From assembly GCA_018268595.1 (NCBI GenBank), contig JAFDWH010000024.1:1-38027 (forward strand): a stretch of DNA of 38,027 nt, written 5' to 3'. Below, in pieces: positions 32,586 through 38,027 of this stretch. Source of the stretch: Actinomycetota bacterium. GTDB lineage: Bacteria > Actinomycetota > Thermoleophilia > Solirubrobacterales > Solirubrobacteraceae. Numbering within the stretch: position 1 is the stretch's first letter; the number at the start of each line of letters is the position of its first letter. The notes beneath the pieces were generated by a model. That model ran no database searches, was not told the origin of the DNA, and saw nothing but the letters and a program-made list of their open reading frames with translations. The translations under genes and the position numbers were made by a program.

Positions 32586-33635
32586 ATGCGCTGGGACAAC
32601 CTCACGGTGACGGCCGACGAGCAGGCGCGCCTGCCGGGCTACCGCGAGGGCGCCGTCGTGCGCCGCTTCGACGCGCCCGAGGCGCTCGACACGCGCTTCT
32701 ACGAGGTGCGCGCGAGATCGGCGCTCAACCGCGTCCCGAGCGCGTCGCGGATGCCGTTCCAGTGGACGGTGAATCCGTACCGGGGCTGCTCGCATGCCTG
32801 CGTCTACTGCTTCGCCCGTCCGACCCACCGCTACTTGGACTTCGGCGCCGGGCGCGACTTCGAGCGCGAGATCGTCGTGAAGGTGAACGCGCCGGAGGTG
32901 CTGCGGGCCGAGCTGGCGCGGCCGTCGTGGCAGGGCGAGCACGTCGCGATGGGGACGAACACCGACCCGTACCAGTGGGTCGAGGGGCGCTACCGCCTGA
33001 TGGAGGGGATCTGGGAGGCGCTGCGCGACGCGCGCAACCCCTGCTCGATCCTGACCAAGTCTCCGCTGCTGCTGCGCGATGTGAAGCTCTTGCAGGAGAT
33101 CGCGGCGGTGACCGAGGTGTCCGCCTGCCTGTCGGTGCCGACGCTCGACGAGAAGGCGTGGCGCGCGACCGAGCCGCACACGCCGCACCCGCGCGCGCGA
33201 CTCGAGGCGGTCGGCGAGCTGAACCGCGCCGGCATCCCGTGCGGGATCCTCGTCGCGCCGCTGATGCCCGGCGTCAACGACGACCCCGCGCAGGTCGAGC
33301 CGATCCTCGAGCTGGCCGCGGCCAACGGCGCGACCGGGGCCGGCGGGATCGCGCTGCACCTGCGCCCCGGCGTGCGCGAGGTGTTCATGGACTGGCTGCG
33401 CTCGCAGCGCCCCGACCTCGTGCCGCGCTACGAGCAGCTCTACGCGCGCGGCTCCTACGCGCCGAAGGCCGAGCGGGAGCGGATCGCCGGCGTGCTGGCG
33501 GCGGCGCGCCGCAGGCACCCGCTGCGCGGGACGCAGGCCGGCGCGTTCCGTCGCAACGCGCGCTCGCCCGCGCTCGACGCGCCCCGCGCGGCGGCGCCGC
33601 GCCTATGCGGAGGCGTGCAGCAGGCGCTGTTCTAG
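32586..33635 (+). CDS. Rv2578c-type radical SAM protein
   Basis: A 349-aa radical SAM protein. The iron-sulfur motif is C68-C72-C75 in RGCSHACVYCFARPTH, followed by the family hallmark YLDFGAGRDFE, AMGTNTDPYQ and SILTKSPLLLRD. This is the actinobacterial Rv2578c group within the SplB-like radical SAM proteins, whose substrate is not established; DNA repair is plausible. The C terminus, GVQQALF, looks like a QxxLF sliding-clamp-binding peptide. I take ATG 32586 because homologues begin MRW; ATG 32577 is possible. Its stop overlaps the HAD gene stop (CTAG). Confidence 0.9.
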   Translation: MRWDNLTVTADEQARLPGYREGAVVRRFDAPEALDTRFYEVRARSALNRVPSASRMPFQWTVNPYRGCSHACVYCFARPTHRYLDFGAGRDFEREIVVKVNAPEVLRAELARPSWQGEHVAMGTNTDPYQWVEGRYRLMEGIWEALRDARNPCSILTKSPLLLRDVKLLQEIAAVTEVSACLSVPTLDEKAWRATEPHTPHPRARLEAVGELNRAGIPCGILVAPLMPGVNDDPAQVEPILELAAANGATGAGGIALHLRPGVREVFMDWLRSQRPDLVPRYEQLYARGSYAPKAERERIAGVLAAARRRHPLRGTQAGAFRRNARSPALDAPRAAAPRLCGGVQQALF

Positions 33636-34342
33636 CCGGCCAGTCGCGCCGTCAGCTCGCGCAGGTCCGCGAGTGCCTCCGCTCCGAGCGCGGCGAGGCG
33701 CTCCGCGCGGTCGGCGTCGCCGTCGGCGAAGCCGAGCGTGCGCATCCCGGCCGCCAGCCCGGCCGTCACGCCCGGAACGCTGTCCTCCACCACGACGCAT
33801 GCCGCGGGCGCGTAGCCACAGGTGGCAGCCGCGTGCAGGAAGACGTCGGGCGCCGGCTTCGGCTGCGCGACCGCGTACGCGGAGAAGATGCGGTCGGGCG
33901 GGACCGCCTCGCGCAGGCCCGTGACGCGCAGCGTCTGCGCCATCTTCTCCATCCGCCCGCTGGAGGCGACGCACGCCTCCCAGCCGGCCGCGCGCACGCC
34001 GGCGATCGCCTCGGCCGCCCCACGGATCGGGCGCAGCTCGCGCTCGAAGGCGGCCGCGCGGTCGGCGAGGAAGCGCTCGAGCCAGCCGTCGGGCACCGGC
34101 CCTCCGAGGTGCGCCTCCACCCCGCGCTGGATCTCGGCGAGCGCGACGCCGTGGAAGCGGCGGTCGACCTCCCGCGCCGTCATCGTCCCGCCCGCCGCCG
34201 CGATCGCCCGCGTCAGCTCGCGCATGTCGATGCCCATGCTGTCGACGAGCACGCCGTCGCAGTCGAAGATCACGAGCCCGCGGGCTCGGCCGTTCGCGCC
34301 GCTCACCGCGCGGCGCGAGGCGGACCCCGTTGCGCCGCTCAC
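33632..34342 (-). CDS. HAD-superfamily hydrolase (phosphatase/mutase type)
   Basis: A 236-aa HAD protein of the beta-phosphoglucomutase/GPH type. Motif I is IFDCDGVLVDS with D27 and D29, motif II VASSGR, motif III QPKPAPD and motif IV VVEDSVPGV. It dephosphorylates or isomerises a small phosphorylated metabolite; the substrate is unknown. The GTG at 34342 overlaps the miaB stop (GTGA). A 36-bp in-frame duplication gives a second GTG at 34306, which would produce a protein closer to the usual HAD start, so either start could be used. It is convergent with the radical SAM gene. Confidence 0.88.
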   Translation of the reverse strand: MSGATGSASRRAVSGANGRARGLVIFDCDGVLVDSMGIDMRELTRAIAAAGGTMTAREVDRRFHGVALAEIQRGVEAHLGGPVPDGWLERFLADRAAAFERELRPIRGAAEAIAGVRAAGWEACVASSGRMEKMAQTLRVTGLREAVPPDRIFSAYAVAQPKPAPDVFLHAAATCGYAPAACVVVEDSVPGVTAGLAAGMRTLGFADGDADRAERLAALGAEALADLRELTARLAG

Positions 34343-34355
34343 CGCGCGGCGCGAG
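34296..34355. repeat. 24-bp direct repeat at the miaB/HAD junction
   Basis: A 24-bp sequence beginning GCGCCGCTCACCGCG occurs at 34296-34319 and 34332-34355, spaced exactly 36 bp. It duplicates the miaB stop/HAD start junction in frame and gives the HAD protein a repeated VSGA...RA N terminus. Confidence 0.75.
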
Positions 34356-35667
34356 CGAGCAGCGACTCCTCGCCGGCCAGCGTCTGGCTCGTCGCGCTCG
34401 CGATCTCGACCTGCACGTACTCGCCCGGCTGCGCGAGCCCGGTGAAGTTGACCGCCTTGTTGTGGCGCGAGCGGCCGCGCAGCTTCGTCGGGTCCGTGCG
34501 CGAGGGTCCCTCGACGAGGACCTCGAGCGTGCGCCCGACGAAGCGTTGCGCGCGCTCCCGCGCCCGCCGTTGGATCACCTCGACGAGCCGCTCCATGCGC
34601 TCGACCTTGACCGGATGCGGCACCTGGTCCGGCAGCGTCGCCGCCTCGGTCCCGCGGCGCGGCGAGAAGACGAACGTGAAGGCGCCGTCGTAGGCGACCT
34701 GCTCGCACACGAAAAGCGTCTGCGCGAAGTCCTCCTCCGTCTCGCCGGGGAAGCCGACGATGATGTCGGTCGTCAGCGCGACGTCCGGCACGTGCTCGCG
34801 CAGCAGCGCGACGCGGTCGAGGTAGCGCTCGCGCGTGTAGGTGCGACGCATCGCCTTCAGCACGCGGCTCGATCCGCTCTGCAACGGCAGGTGCACGTGC
34901 TCGCACAGCGCCGGCAGCTCGGCGTGCGCGCGGATCACGTCCTCCTTCATGTCCTGCGGGTGCGGACTCGTGTAGCGGATGCGCTCGATCCCGTCGACCG
35001 CGTCGACCGCGCTGAGCAGCTCCGCGAAGTTCGCGGCCGGCTCGCCGCGGCGCGGCAGGTCACGACCGTACGCGTTGACGTTCTGACCGAGCAGCGTCAC
35101 CTCCGTGACGCCGTCGGCGGCCATCCGCTCGACCTCGGCGACGAGCGCCGCGAGCGGCCGGGAGACCTCGCGCCCGCGCGTGCTCGGCACGATGCAGTAG
35201 GAGCAGACCATGTTGCAGCCGACCGAGATCTGCAGCCAGCCCTGGAACTCGCGCGCGCGCTTCTCCGGCAGGTCGCCCGCGAAGCCCTCGAACTCGAAGT
35301 AACCCTGCGCGGTGAGCGAGTCGCTCGTGAGGAACTCGGCGAGCTTGTGCACCTGGCCGGGCCCGAACGCGACGTCGACGAACGGGAAGCGCTCGAACAC
35401 CTCGTCCTTGACCGACTGCGCCCAGCAGCCGCCGACGCCGACGACACGGTCCGGCCGCTCGCTCTTGAGACGCTTGGCGGTGCCGAGGTGCGCGATGAAG
35501 CGGTTGTCCGCCGCCTCGCGGATCGAGCAGGTGTTGAAGAGGATCAGGTCGGCGTCCTCGCGCTCGGCCGCCTCGACGTAGCCGAGCGACTCGAGCATGC
35601 CCTTCATCCGCTCCGAGTCGTGCTCGTTCATCTGGCAGCCGAACGTGGTGACGTGGTAGCGCTTCAT
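34339..35667 (-). CDS. miaB: tRNA-2-methylthio-N6-dimethylallyladenosine synthase MiaB
   Basis: A 442-aa methylthiotransferase. The auxiliary iron-sulfur cysteines are C11 (TFGCQMNEHDSER), C47 (NTCSIRE) and C81 (GGCWAQ). The radical SAM cluster is C151-C155-C158 in VGCNMVCSYCIVPSTRG. A C-terminal TRAM domain (LEVLVEGPS, NKAVNFTGLAQPGEYVQVEI) binds tRNA. MiaB adds the 2-methylthio group to i6A37 made by MiaA, which lies in the same region. The ATG at 35667 follows TACCCT by 9 nt. The stop overlaps the HAD start, so the two are coupled. Confidence 0.97.
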   Translation of the reverse strand: MKRYHVTTFGCQMNEHDSERMKGMLESLGYVEAAEREDADLILFNTCSIREAADNRFIAHLGTAKRLKSERPDRVVGVGGCWAQSVKDEVFERFPFVDVAFGPGQVHKLAEFLTSDSLTAQGYFEFEGFAGDLPEKRAREFQGWLQISVGCNMVCSYCIVPSTRGREVSRPLAALVAEVERMAADGVTEVTLLGQNVNAYGRDLPRRGEPAANFAELLSAVDAVDGIERIRYTSPHPQDMKEDVIRAHAELPALCEHVHLPLQSGSSRVLKAMRRTYTRERYLDRVALLREHVPDVALTTDIIVGFPGETEEDFAQTLFVCEQVAYDGAFTFVFSPRRGTEAATLPDQVPHPVKVERMERLVEVIQRRARERAQRFVGRTLEVLVEGPSRTDPTKLRGRSRHNKAVNFTGLAQPGEYVQVEIASATSQTLAGEESLLARAAR

Positions 35668-35676
35668 CGCCCCGCA

Positions 35677-35682
35677 AGGGTA
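35677..35682 (-). promoter_or_regulatory. -10-like box for miaB
   Basis: On the minus strand TACCCT ends 9 nt before ATG 35667. Confidence 0.45.
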
Positions 35683-35877
35683 GCTGCGGCGGCTGGCGCG
35701 CGGATCGTCACGCCTTCGCGCGGGCGCTGCAAATTCTCACGCGCTCCAGGCCGATCCCGGCCGACGGCGCGCTAGACAGGCACGGTCAGCGAGACGCGCT
35801 CGATTGCGCACCTCCCGATTTCGCGACGGCTCCAACCGCCGCGCAGGGCGACGGCCCTGAGAAAGGAGGTGATTGCC

Positions 35878-35937
35878 ATTGAAGTGACGATTTCGCTGAT
35901 CGTGCTGCTGCTTGTCATCCACCGGGTGACGCGGTAG
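35878..35937 (+). CDS. Candidate 19-aa membrane microprotein with ATT start
   Basis: A perfect full-length Shine-Dalgarno, GAAAGGAGGTGAT (35861-35873), lies in the 412-bp gap between miaB and rny. Eight bases after GGAGG an ATT opens a 19-codon frame: a short polar start (EVT), a hydrophobic core ISLIVLLLVI, and a basic end (HRVTR), stopping at TAG 35935-35937. This looks like a small single-helix membrane peptide. ATT is a rare start; GTG 35884 (spacing 14) or GTG 35869 (no spacing) are alternatives in the same frame, and TTG 35879 would give only a two-codon leader. A strong hairpin follows 9 bases after the stop. Confidence 0.4.
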   Translation: MEVTISLIVLLLVIHRVTR

Positions 35938-35946
35938 CCGCACGAA

Positions 35947-35979
35947 GATCCGGCGCCCGTAACGTGCGGGCGCCGGATC
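35947..35979 (+). terminator. Strong 13-bp stem-loop after the microprotein frame
   Basis: GATCCGGCGCCCG (35947-35959) and CGGGCGCCGGATC (35967-35979) are perfect 13-bp arms with a 7-nt loop. The plus-strand tail is GCCTTAAAAA, poor in U, so plus-strand termination is plausible but not textbook. On the minus strand it is a second hairpin beyond the rny terminator. Confidence 0.55.
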
Positions 35980-35993
35980 GCCTTAAAAAGACG

Positions 35994-36017
35994 AGTCCGG
36001 GGTCGTCACCCCGGACT
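35994..36017 (-). terminator. Intrinsic terminator of rny
   Basis: AGTCCGGGGT and ACCCCGGACT pair perfectly around a 4-nt loop. On the minus strand the stem is followed by CGTCTTTTTA, the best U-tract in the window. It lies 62 bp past the rny stop. Confidence 0.7.
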
Positions 36018-36019
36018 CT

Positions 36020-36054
36020 GGTGATGCGACTGAAGCGACGATCTCGCTGATCGC
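36020..36054 (+). repeat. Diverged second copy of the microprotein start region
   Basis: GGTGAT followed by CTGAAGCGACGATCTCGC and TGATCGC matches 35868-35903. Over the 25-bp core the two differ at four positions, all C/T changes. This copy has no ribosome binding site of comparable strength and loses the hydrophobic run after ISLI. Confidence 0.5.
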
Positions 36055-36079
36055 CCCACAGGGTACCGCAGCCCCCGGC

Positions 36080-37531
36080 CTATCTCGCGTACTCGACCGA
36101 CCGGCTCTCGCGGATCACGGTGACCTTGATCTGGCCCGGGTATTCCAGCTCCTTCTCGATCTCGCGGGCGATCTCGTGCGAGAGCAGCGCCATGCCGTCG
36201 TCATCGATCGACGTCGGGGCGACCATCACGCGGATCTCGCGGCCGGCCTGCATCGCGTAGACCTTGTCGACGCCGGCGTGGCGGGTCGCGATCTGCTCGA
36301 GGTCGCGCAGGCGTCTCACGTATTGCTCGAGCGACTCGCCGCGCGCGCCCGGGCGCGCGCCGGAGAGCGCGTCGGCGGCCTGCACGATCACGGCCTCGAC
36401 CGTCTGCGGCTCGACCTCGTTGTGGTGTGCCTCCATCGCGTGGACGACCGCCTCCGACTCGCCGTGGCGGCGCGCGAGGTCGCCCCCGACGAGCGCATGC
36501 GGGCCCTCGATCTCGTGCGAGACGGCCTTGCCGATGTCGTGCAGCAGCGCCGCACGCCGCGCCGTTCTCGGCGAGGCGCCCAGCTCGTGTGCCATCAGCG
36601 CCGCCAGGCGCGAGCACTCGACCGAGTGCGCCAGCACGTTCTGCCCGTAGCTCGTGCGGAACTTCAGACGGCCGAGCAGCTTGACCAGCTCCCCGTCGAG
36701 GCCCTGCACGTTCGCCTCGAAGACGGCCTCTTCGCCGAGCTCGACGATGTGGTCTTCCAGCTCCGACTTCGCCTGGTAGTACATCTCCTCGATCCGCGCC
36801 GGGTGGATGCGCCCGTCGGCCAGCAGCTTCTCCAGCGTCATGCGGGCGATCTCGCGGCGCACGCCGTCGAAGCCGGACAGGACGACGGCGTTCGGGGTGT
36901 CGTCGATGATGAAGTCGACGCCGGTGAGGTTCTCGAGCGCGCGGATGTTGCGTCCTTCGCGGCCGATGATGCGGCCCTTCATGTCGTCGGAGGAGAGCTG
37001 CACGACGGCGACGGTCGTCTCGGTCGCGTGGCCGGCGGCGATCCGCTGCATGCAGACGGACAGGATGCTGCGCACGCGCCGGTCGGCCTCGCGCTTGGTC
37101 TCCTCCTCGATCTGCCGGATCAGCTTCGCCGAGTCGTGGCGGACCTGGTCCTCCAGCTCCTTCAGCAGCAATTGCTTCGCCTGCGCCGCGGTGACGCCGG
37201 CCGCGCGCTCGAGCTGGCGCTCCAGCTCGCGGTGCCCGTTCTCCAGCTCGGCCGCCGAGCGCTCGAGCGCCGCGCCGCGCTCGTCGACGGTGCGCTCGCG
37301 GCGCGCCAGCTCGGCGCGCTGGGCGTCGAGCGTCTCCTCCTTGCCGAGCACCCGCTCCTCGATCCGCACCAGCTCCGCGCGGCGCGCGCTCAGCTCCGCC
37401 TCGCCGGCGGCGATCGCCGCGGCGTCGGCGACCCGCCCGTCGCGGACGCCGGCCGGGCGCTCGCGTCCGTAGAGCACGGCGGCGAGCACGAGCCCCACTG
37501 CCAGCAGCGCCGCCGCGATCACGATCTCCAT
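36080..37531 (-). CDS. rny: Ribonuclease Y
   Basis: A 483-aa RNase Y. An N-terminal membrane helix (IVIAAALLAVGLVLAAVLYG) anchors it. A long coiled coil follows to about residue 160 (many RELERQLE and KLIRQIEEETKRE heptads). The KH domain has MKGRIIGREGRNIRALENLT, and the HD domain has LHDIGKA with VLAHSVECSRL and AMEAHHNEVEP providing the metal ligands. It is the endoribonuclease initiating mRNA decay at the membrane. ATG 37531 has AGAGG 6 nt upstream. Its terminator is at 35994. In related genomes recA/recX are often found next to rny, which would lie to the right of this window. Confidence 0.95.
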   Translation of the reverse strand: MEIVIAAALLAVGLVLAAVLYGRERPAGVRDGRVADAAAIAAGEAELSARRAELVRIEERVLGKEETLDAQRAELARRERTVDERGAALERSAAELENGHRELERQLERAAGVTAAQAKQLLLKELEDQVRHDSAKLIRQIEEETKREADRRVRSILSVCMQRIAAGHATETTVAVVQLSSDDMKGRIIGREGRNIRALENLTGVDFIIDDTPNAVVLSGFDGVRREIARMTLEKLLADGRIHPARIEEMYYQAKSELEDHIVELGEEAVFEANVQGLDGELVKLLGRLKFRTSYGQNVLAHSVECSRLAALMAHELGASPRTARRAALLHDIGKAVSHEIEGPHALVGGDLARRHGESEAVVHAMEAHHNEVEPQTVEAVIVQAADALSGARPGARGESLEQYVRRLRDLEQIATRHAGVDKVYAMQAGREIRVMVAPTSIDDDGMALLSHEIAREIEKELEYPGQIKVTVIRESRSVEYAR

Positions 37532-37886
37532 GTGTTCCTCTTCCTCGGCCCGGCGGGGGAGCCGGGTCGGTCACGATCCGTTTGGGTAGCGTCGGACGGG
37601 CCGTGCGAGGCGCACGAAGGAATCCGGGGGCGCGGCGCGCCGAGACGCCGCAGGGATGCGTGCCGGCTAGGCCGGCGGGTGCGTCAGCGACGCTCGCCGG
37701 CGCGGGCGCGCGGCGGACGAGCGGGGCGGTCGGGTCGCGGCGGTCAAGTCAGATTCCGGGGATTCAGGGTATTTGCTGCTGTTTCATGCCCTCGCGGGCC
37801 AGTCGTTCGCTGCCCTGGATCGTAGTACCGGGGTCGGAGAGGCGCAATTCAGGCCGGGAAGCGGCGATGCGAGGGGGCGCCCCTAA
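37532..37886 (-). other. Upstream region of rny, no gene seen
   Basis: About 355 bp with no supportable gene. On the minus strand TACCCT at 37766-37771 and TACCCA at 37583-37588 are possible -10 boxes for rny, implying a leader of about 50 or 235 nt, consistent with the Shine-Dalgarno before rny. A short stem, CCGGC-TAG-GCCGG, lies near 37664-37676. Confidence 0.4.
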
Positions 37887-38027
37887 TAGGGATTGGCGAA
37901 ACCCCCGCGGCGTCTGGCGGCGGGCGACGCTGCGCGGATGCTGCGTCCTCAGTCGGCGCAATAGCGCTGCTATTGCTGCCTCCCTGCGTCCTTGCCCCGC
38001 TTGGTCGCCCATCCGCCAGCCGCTCAC
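37887..38027. repeat. Inverted-repeat element, copy 2 (cut by window edge)
   Basis: It starts TAGGGATTGGCG and continues GAAACCCCCGCGGCGTCTGG as in the copy at 15167, and has the same inner hairpin GCAATAGC-GCT-GCTATTGC, the same CCTCCCTGCGTCCT stretch and the same CATCCGCCAGCCGCTCAC near the right end. Spacer sequences between these blocks differ, so the conserved blocks appear to be under constraint or recently spread. The right terminal inverted repeat lies outside the window. Confidence 0.75.

Noticed and set aside
35855..35877. Minus strand reads ATCACCTCCTTTCT, like the 3' end of 16S rRNA
   Set aside because: Only the anti-Shine-Dalgarno core matches; the conserved helix 45 sequence upstream is absent, so it is simply the complement of a perfect Shine-Dalgarno.
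1..38027. CRISPR array, prophage, IS element or integron
   Set aside because: No regularly spaced repeats, cas genes, integrase or transposase is visible in any frame.

Overview
The window is a very GC-rich (by eye above 70%), densely coded bacterial chromosome segment with overlapping operons. The gene content points to Actinomycetota: MurT/GatD lipid II amidation, an Rv2578c-type radical SAM protein, a DUF6458 protein, and a miaB / miaA / dapF / hflX core cluster. DapL, an RNase Y gene, a chemoreceptor and many AGA arginine codons suggest the Thermoleophilia/Solirubrobacterales (Conexibacter-like) lineage. That last placement is inference. I see no prophage, IS transposase, CRISPR, rRNA or tRNA.

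Layout. 1-4 kb: a TauE/SafE permease split into two coupled half-genes, a stand-alone chemoreceptor, a gene-free 400-bp stretch with a palindromic element and several stem-loops, a DUF6458 membrane protein and a VapBC toxin-antitoxin pair. 4-13 kb: a phospholipase-D-like protein with a hairpin over its ribosome binding site, a secreted TolB-like propeller, a ROK sugar kinase, a glycosyltransferase, a saccharopine-dehydrogenase-like oxidoreductase, and a two-gene unit encoding an unknown 100-aa protein and a degenerate GGDEF-EAL protein fused to a MerR-type DNA-binding domain. 13-17.5 kb: class III alcohol dehydrogenase, a secreted 3D-domain protein, a 190-bp inverted-repeat element, a membrane protein, a SRAP (YedK/HMCES) protein and a cyclophilin lipoprotein. 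17.6-22.3 kb: an overlapping operon of lipid kinase, murT, a methyltransferase, gatD and an osmoprotectant-binding lipoprotein. 22.3-38 kb: DUF72, dut, hflX, an AbiEi/DUF559 protein, dapL, dapF, a PLDc_N-SHOCT protein, miaA, a FIST protein, an SDR, an MscS channel, the Rv2578c-type radical SAM protein, a HAD hydrolase, miaB, a candidate microprotein and rny. A second copy of the inverted-repeat element runs off the right edge.

Themes. (1) Thirteen genes have a TAnnnT box 6-9 nt before the start codon, as expected for leaderless transcripts. Genes with longer leaders instead carry clear Shine-Dalgarno sequences. (2) Cell-wall supply is prominent: dapL and dapF feed diaminopimelate, and murT/gatD amidate lipid II. 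In this DapF both catalytic cysteine positions are serine. (3) The GGDEF-EAL-HTH protein keeps seven of nine c-di-GMP phosphodiesterase active-site residues and looks more like a c-di-GMP-binding transcription factor than an enzyme. (4) Gene-free stretches hold palindromic elements and a possible 19-aa microprotein with a perfect Shine-Dalgarno sequence.
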